Assembly: GCA_951812925.1 (NCBI GenBank)
Contig: OX638368.1
Coordinates: 28,149,187-28,213,186 of the forward strand
Direction of reading: 5' to 3'
DNA: 64,000 nt
Origin: Calliopum simillimum
Lineage: Eukaryota; Arthropoda; Insecta; Diptera; Lauxaniidae
Part shown: positions 36,586-47,311 of the stretch, piece by piece
How the letters are laid out: every line of letters starts with the position of its first letter
How positions within the stretch are numbered: the first letter of the stretch is position 1
Notes under the pieces: model-generated
Databases searched by the model: none
Told to the model about the DNA's origin: nothing
Seen by the model: the letters and a program-made list of their open reading frames with translations, nothing else
Program-made: the position numbers and the translations under genes

Positions 36586-37480
36586 GGAGCTATAAAATTG
36601 TTTCGTTTATGTAAATTTTGATTAAAAATTATAAAAAAATTGGAAATACTTTAGAGTGTATGTATTTATGTTAGTAGAGTAGGTAGGAATTCTTGAAAGC
36701 AGCGCAGAAAGAAAAACCTTAATACTTTAAGTGAGTTGTATCTCGTGAGGGAAAAATTAAAGCGTCACCACCTAAGACGCTCTGCCATACTAATGAGCGT
36801 ACAATGACAGCCATGACGTATACCACCTGTTAAAGTCACGCAACAGGAGGCCATTGAGAGAATTCTAGAGACAAATTTTAAGAGCAAAAGAACTTGCAAC
36901 AAAAGGTACACAAAGCTTTATTGTATGAGAAAACATAGAAGTTCAGAATGTACGTTGTGAGGGAAAAAACATAGAAACAGTGTTGCCTTTGCATGTGACG
37001 GTATGTTAATAATATGTAATTAACCAAAAAATATATTATTTTTTAAATCTCAAAGCTATAATATAGCTGTTAATATAGTAAATGCAATCATTTGCAAAGA
37101 TGGATATGAATACTGATTGGCATAACTAAAAGTTGTCACAGTAAATGTAGAAAAACCAGGAACCACAAAAAGCTTATTTTATCAACTTCATTTTAATTTA
37201 ACATTATGAATTATCCCTTAATTTAAAGTATAAAGGGTACGGGTGGCACGGTAAAGGCATTTTTACACATAAAGAAAATTTTTTGTTTTTCACGAATAGG
37301 AACTTTTTCCAATATTGGCTTATCTCATAAAAAAAGGTGAGATTTTATGCTATGGTAAAAGCAAACTTGTTTGTAAAGTGTATTCCAATAGGGACTTGAC
37401 AATTTTTTTTTAATAAAACGGAAACCATTAGAGATATTTCAAAAACTTTATTATCGGCTTGAAGTTGGCTCTAGCTGGTC
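36586..37480. other. 3' flank of S28 gene 1
   Basis: ATTAAA near 36622 is the only polyadenylation-like signal close to the stop; no AATAAA is seen nearby. The flank is alignable with 47312-48015 to about 37375 (for example CGTCACCACCTAAGACGCTC in both). No further gene. Confidence 0.5.
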
Positions 37481-37554
37481 ATAACTCTTTCCTGGTTATT
37501 TTTTATAAAAAAAATATCAGTTTCTATGTTTTGGGGGTCGCTGACTCTAAATCT

Positions 37555-37880
37555 GAAAAAGATTTTTTTTTAAATCAAAATGGCGGATCCAAAATGGCGG
37601 ACAATTTTCTTAAAAATTAATTATGTCACGACAACATTGTGGTTAAGGGGGTTTTTGCTGATTTTGAATTTGGTATCATTTTTTTTGTAAACAAAATGGC
37701 TGATCCAAAATGGCGAACAATTTTCTTAAAAATTGACTGTATCACAACAACTTTCTGGCTTAGGAGTTTTATGAGGACGTTCATTTCGAATTCGATATCA
37801 TCTTTTTTCTAAACAAAATGATGGATCCAAAATGGTGGTAAATTTTCTTAAAAATTAATTATATCACGAAAAAATTTTGG
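37555..37880 (+). repeat. AAAATGGCGGA satellite-like repeats, second locus
   Basis: Units start near 37577, 37693 and 37816 (116 and 123 bp apart), each with AAAATGG-GATCCAAAATGG and CAATTTTCTTAAAAATT. Same family and orientation as 13385-13890. Confidence 0.8.
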
Positions 37881-38360
37881 CCCATATGGGAGCTGATCTT
37901 GTCTTTGATTTGATCACGCCCATTTTCAGCAAATGACTTAATGATATCTATACTAACTCAGATATTAAATATTATTTTTGTATTTGAAACCTTTTCGAAG
38001 TTATAGCGATGTCCTGGGCCCGATAATGCCCATTTTCACTAAATAACTTTATGCTATCAATACTAACTCATAAGTATATTAAACATTATTGTTGTACTTT
38101 AAATATTTACGAAGTTATGGCGATTCCAAATTTTTGGTTATATGGGAGTTGGGCGTGTTCTTGACCCGATCCTGTTCAATATCACGAAATGACTATTTAT
38201 ACTAACTCAGATATTTAATATTATTTTTGTATTTGAAATATTTACGAAGTTATAGTGATTTTAAATTTTTGGTTGTATAGGAAGTGGGCGTGTCCATGAC
38301 CCGAACACGCCCATTTTCAACAAGTAAATAGATGCTGCTAATACTATATCAGAAATCGAA
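37881..38360 (+). repeat. Second tandem family, ~110-140 bp unit
   Basis: Units contain ACGCCCATTTTCA, ATACTAACTCAGATATTAAA, TATTTTTGTATTTGAAA and CGAAGTTATAGCGAT. TACTAACTCA marks lie at about 37951, 38061 and 38200, with a decayed copy near 38338. It directly follows the previous array, so two unrelated tandem families adjoin. Confidence 0.75.
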
Positions 38361-38399
38361 TTTTATTGTTTTACCTCAAAAACTTTGGTTGTTATTAGT

Positions 38400-39210
38400 T
38401 TTACGAAACTGGAGCGTTGCAAGAATACAGAAAAGTCGCTGAAGAAAAACTCATCGTAGTCCACGAAGGGGAGTGATGGGGAGTCAGATAAATGCCTAGA
38501 ACTTTCAGTGAACCTTATATTACACATTTAAATGATCTAGCCGTTGCAACTCTATAAAACATTTTCATTACAGTCCACAGAGTGCCAAATTCGTAAATTT
38601 AGGAAATGAAATTAGAGGTTTTTTGTGATGATCCGGATTTCCTTTTTATACTAAAAAAAAAACTAACTAAAGTCATAAGGTCGAACAAAATATCACCATA
38701 AAAAAAACTAACATCTAAGTACGCAAGTCTTCAGAAAATAGATCAGATTATCCTCATCATAAGTTTCAGGAGGTAAGATTATATAGTTTTAAAGATACAC
38801 TCATTTAAATTTTCACATATTTTAAAAGATTTTTGTAATAAATTACCATTTTCTGAATTCATCAAGTTTAAAACTCAAAAATTGTATTATTTCTAGGTAT
38901 TCTGGTACTTAAAATATGTTATCTAGATATTTAACTTTAAACTGGTTCAAAAAAAATATTACTTTTAATACAAAAATTTTCAGAGTTATAACCGCCTAGC
39001 GCTCTCTTATAGACCACTGTGCGTCGTCGGCTTATTGGCATAGATCAATGAGTTGACGTAGCCCTAAAGAAAATAGTCTAGACGCACGAACGAGGCAGCC
39101 AATCGACTAGCCCATATCTTGAGATATCACTCTCATCAAACTTACTCTCAAAAAAATTTGTCAAGTCCCTATTGGAAAAACCTTTATATGATATTTTCTA
39201 ACTCCAGTGC
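38400..39210. other. Intergenic DNA, no gene seen
   Basis: No exon or structured repeat recognised between the tandem repeats and the DINE-1-like element. Confidence 0.4.
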
Positions 39211-39213
39211 ACT

Positions 39214-39780
39214 TTTTATACCCTCCACCCAGGGTATATTCACTTTGTCCTTCCGTTTGTAACGCAGAGAAGGAGGCATGGCAGATATAGAAAAGTATAC
39301 ATATTCTTGATCAGCGTCACCTTCTGAGTCGATATAGCCATGTCCGTCCGTCTGTCTGGCTGGCTGGCTGGCTGCGTGTGCGTGGAAATAAATTTTTTGA
39401 GAAAATTGAGTTAGTCGTCAAAGTTAGCTTCAGGGATTGAAAATGAATGAAATCTGTCAACGAACACGCCTACCGCCCATACAAAAAATATATTCAAAAT
39501 GCAACTTTAAGAGTATTTTTCATGACAATGCAACCGAAATACACATAAATACTACAAATTTTAAATGCAAGCTCTGTGCAAAAACTAGGCGAACTCGGAC
39601 AAGAGGGCGTGGCACCTCCCATTTAAGCAAAAGTCTCAAAACGCTATACTGAAAAGGTTTTTAGAGATAATCTAACCAAATTTCTCTCAGACACTAAGAA
39701 CTAAGTATAAATTCAAGCTCTGAGCAAAAGCTGGGTGAACTCGAATAAGAGGGAGTGGCACCTCCCATATAGTTTTAGAT
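39214..39780 (+). mobile_element. DINE-1/mini-me-like element, 3' truncated
   Basis: ATACCCTCCACCCAGGGTAT starts it. TTCTTGATCAGCGTCACC (39305) and a GTCC/GTCT plus (GGCT)n stretch (39342-39373) follow. Two 141-bp units have GAGGGCGTGGCACCTCCC-type marks near 39602 and 39748. The CTAG end is missing. Confidence 0.75.
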
Positions 39781-40301
39781 TTATTTTCCCTTCTTTTCTG
39801 ACGAACCATTCTAAACGAACCATTTTAACATCCATATTTTCGTGTTCTTACTAAAAATATGTATTAAACACAAAATTTATTTTTGAGCAAAACCGATAAT
39901 ATAATTACGTTAATTTTTTAACAATAATATCTACGGTAAAACGAAGCTACGGTTAAGTGATTTCTCACTTAAATTAGCGTACAAATTTTCAAAAAAAAAA
40001 AAATTATTTTTTCTTTTTCCGCTTATGGTATTGTTTGCAGGTGTGAAAGACATATTTTTGTCGAAAAATAAATTTTTTCGGACCATGTAGATGTACTTAA
40101 ATGTTTTTGCAGTTAAAATGTATATTGAGTAACGTAAAAAAAACTTCTAATCACGTAGAGAATTAAGTAGTTTAATAGTAAGATATTCAGAAAGTGCAGG
40201 CAAATTAGGTAATTAGTTCTAATATTGTTGAACATGAACCGATTTTGATTCGACATAGCTAGTATTGTTTTTAATTGAATTTAGAACAAAACCAACACAT
40301 T

Positions 40302-40632
40302 AGTTTTTTGCGGTTTTTTCCCAAAACTTTTTTAGTCTCCCGTGAACCCCCGAAATCCGATAAATTCAATAAAACTGTTTTAAAATGATTAAAAATGGAA
40401 ATTTATGTTGTTAGGGGATTGTCGAGGTTGCCGAATCCAAAAATAATGTTGAAAAATGGAAAAGTGGTGCCCTTAAAACTGCTAACATATCCATTTTAAG
40501 TACCAAAAATTTAAAAAAATCGTTATAGTGAACTGCCTGCGGTTTTAGCCTTAGAAGTTTTAATACAGTGAATGAATTTATTGGGGGTTCATGGAGGATT
40601 AAAAAAGTTTTGGGAAAAAACCGCAAAAAAGT
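40302..40632. mobile_element. Fold-back/MITE-like element
   Basis: The left end TTTTTTGCGGTTTTTTCCCA and right end (40585-40632) are inverted copies. Both contain AAAACTTTTTTA and TGAACCCCC. The arms are ~95-100 bp around a ~140-bp loop. It sits just upstream of the retroelement fragment at 40690-41110. Confidence 0.75.
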
Positions 40633-40689
40633 ACTATATAACACAGTGACAGCGATTGAGCCTCGTACTGCAAAAATAGTACAATTAAA

Positions 40690-41110
40690 AAGTAAACCAC
40701 GGCTAAAAAAGTGATTGTACATAGACAAGAACTTTCACAAGGAGTTTATTTAGGAGAAACTCTAGTCCCAATTTTGAATTTCTCTGAGAAGGAATACATA
40801 ATCAATCAAAATTGTTCAGCGAAGTTTTCTTTGTACGATGAGTATAAAAAGATAACAAATAGTACCATTAACACTATCAGTCAACAAAACGCAAGAGCAA
40901 AACTGAATAAACTTTTCGAATCAATTGATTTGGATCCAAACTTAAGCATAGAAGAGCGAGCATCAATAGAGAGTGTGTGCGCATCATTTCACGATATATT
41001 TCTCTTAGAAGGAGATTTGTTATCTTACACTCCTGTTTTAAGGCATGAGATCCCGACATTAGAAGGTCAGCCTCCAATTAATCAAAAGCATTACAGGAAG
41101 CACGACACGC
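40690..41110 (+). pseudogene. Fragment of a Ty3/gypsy-type retroelement polyprotein (protease-RT junction)
   Basis: An open stretch of ~130 codons includes QGVYLGETLVP, then FESIDLDPNLSIEERASIES, VCASFHDIFLLEGD and HEIPTLEGQPPINQKHYRKH. This is the spacer between protease and reverse transcriptase in gypsy-superfamily Pol, ending just before the RT fold. The upstream protease and the downstream RT, RNase H and integrase are absent, so it cannot act. The reading ends where the 41110 dispersed repeat begins. Confidence 0.75.
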
Positions 41111-41228
41111 TGAAAATTTTTTGTCTCCGATTTCGCTCAAATTTGGCAATATGATAGATCCGGTGTGCCAGAACAATAATCCGGGTGGATTTGGCCCTAG
41201 TACCATTTGTTATTAAAATACAGGGTAT
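41110..41228 (+). repeat. Dispersed repeat shared with 13900-14035
   Basis: TTTTTTGTCTCCGATTTCGC, GATCCGGTGTGCCAGAACAA and TACCATTTGTTATTAAAATA match the earlier copy with few differences. Its right end coincides with the left breakpoint of duplication copy 2. Confidence 0.8.
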
Positions 41229-41472
41229 TGTTTATAAGCGTGATAACTGTTACTGCTACCTGAGGAAAAGCTTTTTGATGTGCTATGAGGTATTTTGAGT
41301 ATTGGACACAGTGAGACAAATTGAATGAATATTAAGCAAAAAATTTTAGCGTGAAGGTACATGTTATGCTATTAAAATTAAAGCGCTTATAATAGAGGCC
41401 ACCGGAACAATTTAATTTAATTTAATTTATTTAATTAAAGAAATAGTTCTACAAAATTCCAAACAATTTTTG

Positions 41473-41480
41473 TATATAAA
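41473..41480 (+). promoter_or_regulatory. TATA box of S28 gene 2
   Basis: TATATAAA lies 43 bp before the ATG, at the position equivalent to that in gene 1. Confidence 0.7.
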
Positions 41481-41522
41481 CTCGCCAAACCATAAATACT
41501 TAATTAAAAGTTATCAACAATA

Positions 41523-44500
41523 ATGGTAGTTACAATGCGGCTGTTAACACTATTTGTTAGTATGTTTATTACAATAAATGCACAGCAAAGAGTTGTTCCA
41601 CTTAAGAACATTCTCAAAACTTTACATCGTGAGCCACCAATTGCGCTTAATGTGAGAAATAAAAATACGCAAAATATTCAAGAACTGTGGACCGAACAAC
41701 CCTTGGATCAATATGAGCAGCAGAGAATTCTTCCACTTAAGACCATTCTCAAAACTTTACATCGTGAGCCACCAATTAAGCAAAATGTGAGAAATAGAAA
41801 TACGCAAAATATTCAAAAACTGTGGACCGAACAACCCTTGGATCAATATGAGCAGCAGAGAATTCTTCCACTTAAGACCATTCTCAAAACTTTACATCGT
41901 GAGCCACCAATTGCGCTTAATGTGAGAAATAAAAATACCCAAAATATTCAAGAACTGTGGACCGAACAACCCTTGGATCAGTATGAGCAGCAGAGAATTC
42001 TTCCACTTAAGACCATTCTCAAAGCTTTACATCGTGAGCCACCAATTAAGCAAAATGTCAGAAATAAAAATACGCAAAATATTCAAGAACTGTGGATCGA
42101 ACAACCCTTGGATCATTATTGGGATAATAAACTGTTGCCGAAAGATACATGGCAAATGGTAAGAACTTAATGTTTCTCTTTAGAGTTTTCTTGAATTATT
42201 TTGTACTGAATTTGGTATTTTAAATTTTGCTCCAAAGCGCTATTTACGTAACGATCAGCACTATAAGCCCGGTGGTGCAATTTTCATTTTTGTTGGTGGC
42301 GAATGGAATATCACCGATGATTTTTTACTTGGTGGTCATATGTACGATATGGCTGAAGAGCATCATGGCATTATGTACTATACAGAGCATCGTTATTATG
42401 GCAAAAGTTGGCCAACTAAGTAAGTAAACTATTTTTGTGAGACTGAAATTTGAGAAATATTTAACCGTTAAAAAAGGGCGTGACACTATTCGATTTCGCC
42501 TATTTTTTGCTTGTATGTATGTATTCTCCTTTAACTCCTAGGAGGAGCATAGGGTCAATATGAAACATCTCCAATCGTCGCGATCCCTTGCGATAACTTT
42601 GATCTCTTGCCACGACTTTCTCGATTCTTGGATTTCCTTTTCCAGCGACCTTTTCCAGTTGGTTTTGGGTCTACCACGTGCTCTACTGCCTTGTGGATTC
42701 CACTCAAGAGCCTGGCGACAAACTTTGCTGTGTGGTTTCCGGAGAGTGTGACCAATCCATACCCATTTGCGCAGCTTGACCTCATTTGCTATAGTCTTCT
42801 GATTGCATTTTTGATGTAGCTCGGCATTTGATATAGTGCGAGACCACAAAATCTTTAAAATACGCCCTAAGCATTTGTTGACGAATACTTGCAGCTTGTT
42901 CGTTAGTTGTTCAGTAACAAGCCATGCTTCGAACCCATATAACAAAACCGATTACACATTCGAATCAAAAATTCGCACTCTCGTTTTAGTGGATATAACG
43001 GGTGAGGACCATATTTTGTTCAGTTGAGCAAACGCGCCTTTTGCTTTTGCTATTCTTGAGTTGATATCCTCTTTTACTCCACCATCCATGGAGATAATGC
43101 TGCCTAAATACGTGAAGCTATCGACGTTTTCGATGTCATCACTACCAGCTCTAAACGTGATGTCATTCTTGTTTGCGTTTAACTTCATGCTTTTAGTCTT
43201 GGATACGTTGATGTTTAGGCCGGCCTTTTGAGATTCCAAGACAAGGTCATCCATTTTGCTTTGCGTATCTGAATGTTTGGACGATAAGAGGCAGAAGTCG
43301 CCAGCGTAGTCGAGATCTTCCAGATGTTCGGTAAAGTTCCATTGGATAGCCCTTTTGGCCTTATTAAGAGCTTTATCTAGGATATCATCAAGAATGATAA
43401 TGGCGTACGCCTGAATTAGTGGTGAATGTCGGTGACAACAACCCATTATGTAGCACACTACATTTAAAGCCTTCATATTGTGCACGTACTAAGTTTATGG
43501 CCTTTGCGGCAATACCTCTTCGTTGCAGTGAAACCCAGATGTTTTCTCGGGAGACACTGTCGAAGGCAGTGCTATAGTCTACGAAGACAAGTTGAATTGC
43601 AGCACGCCACTCGCATGATTGTTCGACACTTATTCTGAGAGTGTTCATTTGATCCACGCATGATCGGTTTCGCCGGAATCCTGCTTGCTGCTTTCGAATG
43701 GCCGAATCAAGTTTTTTTTATTTACCCTGTTCAGAAGCACTTTCGTCAATACTTTTGATGGTACTGAGAGCAAGGTAATGCCTCTATAGTTTCGGCACTC
43801 GCTTAATTTTACTTAAACCTTTGTATTTATGTTCGGCCCTTTCTTACCAAATTTTTTCAAAATATCTTGTATAGTTTGCAAGACATAACGGGATGTAACG
43901 AAAAATGTCGCAACTTGGAATTTAAAAATTACAATATCTTGCAAACTGCTTGATTTTTTGAGATTTATTCAACATAAACTTTATATGATAGATGCGGATA
44001 AAATATCACTGGAGTAAAATTTTAAGGCAGCGACCGATCACTCGACAACTTTTTTGGATACACATTTTGCGTCACTTTTCGTTACACCCTGTATATTTCG
44101 CAAGTTATACAAGCTATTTTGATAAAAATTTTTTGGATGGTGTCGAACATAAATACCATACACTGATTGAAAATTAAGCATCATCAAATAAGTGCCACGC
44201 CCAATTTTCAGTCACAACTTTCTTTTTTTTTTTTGCTTAATTAATCTTTCTGAAGTTCCGCAAACTTAAAAATAAAAGTAAATTTTGACAAAAATTATTT
44301 TATCATTTTGCAGCAATACACGCTTGGAAAATTTACAATATTTACACTCAAGACAAGCCCTTGCCGACTTGGCACATTTTATACAACAGCAAAAGTCGGA
44401 TGTGGAAGGGTTAGAAAATTCTCCAGTAATACTTATAGGAGCCTCTTACTCAGGCAGCATGGTAACATGGTTCACAAAACTTTATCCGGGCATTGCAACA

Positions 44501-47311
44501 GCTGTTTGGGCTTCAAGTGCGCCAATGCGAGCAAAATTAGATTTTTATGGTGAGGAAGCAAAACAAACATAAGTTAAGAAATGCAACTGAATTAACCTGA
44601 ACTTTACTAAACTAACATTATCTGATTGAAACTAAACTAATCTGAGGTAAACCAAATTAAAATAAACAAGACCAAACCAAACCAAACCAAACCAAATCAA
44701 ACCAAACCAAACCAAACCAAACCAAACCAAACCAAACCAAACCAAACCAAACCAAACCAAACCAAACCAAACCAAACCAAACCAAACCAAACCAAACCAA
44801 ACCAAACCAAACCAAACCAAACCAAACCAAACCAAACCAAACCAAACCAAACCAAACCAAACCAAACCAAACCAAACCAAACCAAACCAAACCAAACCAA
44901 ACCAAACCAAACCAAACCAAACCAAACCAAACCAAACCAAACCAAACCAGACCAAACCAAACCAAACCAAACCAAACCAAACCAAACCAAACCAAACCAA
45001 GCCAAACCAAACCAAGCCAAACCAAACCAAACCAAACCAAACCAAACCAAACCAAACCAGACCAAACCAAACCAAACCAAACCAAACCAAACCAAACCAA
45101 ACCAAACCAAACCAAACCAAACCAAACCAGACCAAACCAAACCAAACCAAACCAAACCAAACCAAACCAAACCAAACCAAACCAAACCAAACCAAACCAA
45201 GCCAAACCAAACCAAGCCAAACCAAACCAAACCAAACCAAACCAAACCAAACCAAACCAGACCAAACCAAACCAAACCAAACCAAACCAAACCAAACCAA
45301 ACCAAACCAAACCAGACCAAACCAAACCAAACCAAACCAAACCAAACCAAACCAAACCAAACCAAACCAAACCAAGCCAAACCAAACCAAGCCAAACCAA
45401 ACCAAACCAAACCAAACCAAACCAAACCAAACCAAACCAAACCAAACAAAACCACACCAAACCAAACCAAACCAAACCAAACCAAACCAAACCAAACCAA
45501 ACCAAACCAAACCAAACCAAACCAAACCAAACCAAACCAAACCAAACCAAACCAAACCAAACCAAAACAAAACAAAACAAAACAAAACAAACAAACAAAA
45601 CCAAAGCAAAGCAAACCAAACCAAACCAAACCAAACCAAACCAAACCAAACCAAACCAAACCAAACCAAACCAAACCAAACCAAACCAAACCAAACCAAA
45701 CCAAACCAAACCAAACCAAACCAAACCAAACCAAACCAAACCAAACCAAACCAAACCAAACCAAACCAAACCATACCAAACCAAACCAAACCAAACCAAA
45801 CCAAACCAAACCAAACCAAACCAAACCAAACCAAACCAAACCAAACCAAACAAAACCACACCAAACCAAACCAAACCAAACCAAACCAAACCAAACCAAA
45901 CCAAACCAAACCAAACCAAACCAAACCAAACCAAACCAAACCAAACCAAACCAAACCAAACCAAACCAAACCAAACCAAAACAAAACAAAACAAAACAAA
46001 ACAAAACAAACAAACAAAACCAAAGCAAAGCAAACCAAACCAAACCAAACCAAACCAAACCAAACCAAACCAAACCAAACCAAACCAAACCAAACCAAAC
46101 CAAGCCAAGTCAAACCAAAACAAACCAAACCAAACCAAGTCAAACCAAACCAACTTAACATTAAACTGAACCTTGCTTTGTTTCCGTAGATTATCTTGAG
46201 CATGTTGGTGATACAATCAAATCAATTGGTGGTAAGAAATGTTACCAAAGAATACAAAATGGCATAAATGCAATGCAACAAATCTTTACATCAAACGATG
46301 CTCACGTCCTTTTGGAGCAGCTGAACGTCTGCAATAATTTCGATGAAAGCAATAAGTTGGATTTAGCAAATTTTTTCGCAATCATAAGTTACATTTTTAG
46401 CGGCTTAGTGCAGACTGATAGGTAAAAAGGGTTTTTCTGTAAGCAATCAAACTTCTATCATCAAAATGTTTCGTATATTTAAAGTGACAGCATTAAGCCG
46501 ACTTGTGATTATCTTATGGTATTACATCCTGACGATGATCTTGCTGCTATCACCGACTATTTAAAGGATAATTTTTGGCCAACACCATACTATCACAGTG
46601 ACGGTTGTATAGATATGTCATATGCAGGCGCAAAGCAATCGTACGCTGATGTTAATGATCTCTGCTCCGACTGTAAGTGTTAATGAGAACCTATTTTATA
46701 TGATCGTATAAGTAAGTAAATCTAGGAAGTTTGTTGCTTAAGTCTTTTAGAAATATCTTATAATTCTGCATTAGTAAATATATCTATTCAAATACATTTT
46801 CTTCCATAGACCGACCGTGGTTCTATCAAACTTGCAACGAATTCGGTTGGTTTACAACCAGCATCGCTTCAACTGACCATAGCAAGCGAAAAAGTATCTT
46901 CGGACATCACGTTGACTTGTATTATTTTCAACAATTTTGTGCTGATGTACTCGATGATTCTTATACTCTCAACGCCATGGAACAGCGTGTACAATCGACC
47001 AATAACTTTTATTCAGCAGAACAGCCAGCTGAAGGTGTTTTCATGACTTACGGACTACTAGATCCCTGGATTACTGTTGGTCGAACCCATGGTACAAATG
47101 TGTTGCTCATACCAGGTATGGTATTGTCTGCCATTTTAATTTCATTAATTGTCCAAATTGTTTTTCCACTCATTTTCATGTAGGTTATTCGCACTTTGCT
47201 GATTTGGACTCAATAAATAGCAATGATACGATTTTTATGAATTTGGCCAAAGAAAAAGTGGCGTCTTTTATAAGGGAACGCATAGGGCGCGCAAAGGATG
47301 TGGGCAATTGA
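41523..47311 (+). CDS. Peptidase family S28 serine carboxypeptidase, gene 2 (7 exons, 635 aa, repeated propeptide)
   Basis: Exons 41523-42158, 42238-42419, 44314-44549, 46190-46421, 46485-46672, 46810-47115 and 47184-47311 join in frame to 1908 nt. Exons 2-7 match gene 1 in length exactly. Exon 1 is longer by 405 nt: after a 20-residue signal peptide the 45-residue propeptide unit occurs four times (residues 21-200). The peptidase core follows with its triad intact: Ser317 in GASYSG (gene 1 has GGSYAG), Asp576 in YGLLDPWI, His597 in GYSHFADL. The glycine-to-alanine change before the nucleophile serine and several substitutions around Asp suggest some divergence of activity. Expected role is as for gene 1: secreted or lysosomal prolyl-bond exopeptidase. 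Intron 2 contains a LINE; intron 3 the longer pentamer array. No stop or frameshift in the exons, so it is likely functional. Confidence 0.9.
41583..42122 (+). repeat. Four in-frame 135-bp repeats in exon 1 of S28 gene 2
   Basis: Units begin at 41583, 41718, 41853 and 41988, each exactly 135 bp (45 codons). Each encodes QQR-(V/I)(V/L)PLK, LHREPPI, NVRN-NTQNIQ-LW and EQPLD-Y. Units 1 and 3 carry IALNVRNK; units 2 and 4 carry IKQNVRN. The A-B-A-B order means a 270-bp dimer was the last unit duplicated. Gene 1 has one unit, of B type. Confidence 0.97.
42512..43812 (-). mobile_element. RTE-like LINE (3' part) in intron 2 of S28 gene 2
   Basis: The minus strand from 43812 reads NYRGITLLSVPSKVLTKVLL, then FVDYSTAFDSVSRENIW (RT motif A). 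A disrupted motif B (GVRH) and DLDYAGDFCLLSS follow, where YADD should stand. Next are YLGSIISMDGGVKEDINSRI, a frameshift, then WIGHTLRKP and WNPQGSRARGRPKTNWKRS. The 3' tail is (TACA)n at 42512-42525. The YAGD change and the motif B deletion make the RT inactive. It is absent from the paralogous intron of gene 1, so the insertion is younger than the duplication. RTE clade is inferred from the C-terminal motif. Confidence 0.85.
44670..46150 (+). repeat. (CCAAA)n array in intron 3 of S28 gene 2, with higher-order structure
   Basis: About 1.5 kb, nearly 300 units. Variant units CCAGA and CCAAG recur in a patterned way between 44945 and 45395. A distinctive block (AACAAAACCACACC, then pure repeats, then (AAAAC)n and ACAAACAAACAAAACCAAAG) occurs twice, near 45445-45615 and 45848-46032. 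This shows internal duplication of about 400 bp. The array ends about 40 bp before the 3' splice site. Confidence 0.98.

Larger units (their letters stand above)
31880..37375 (+). repeat. Segmental duplication, copy 1 (contains S28 gene 1)
   Basis: Homology to 41228-48015 begins at TACAAGCGTGATAACTGCTA and ends after a shared 3' flank with TTTTTCACGAATAGGA and GATTTTATGC. It covers promoter, all exons, introns and ~0.8 kb of 3' flank. Differences outside the coding part are larger than in it. Each copy has its own later LINE insertion. Confidence 0.9.

Noticed and set aside
42560..42819. Plus-strand frames inside S28 gene 2 intron 2
   Set aside because: Antisense shadows of the RTE-like LINE protein.
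44632..46216. Minus-strand open frames of over 500 codons made of WFGLV repeats (also 33637-34649)
   Set aside because: A 5-bp repeat without stop codons gives the same pentapeptide in all three frames on each strand. These are translations of (TTTGG)n in introns, not genes.
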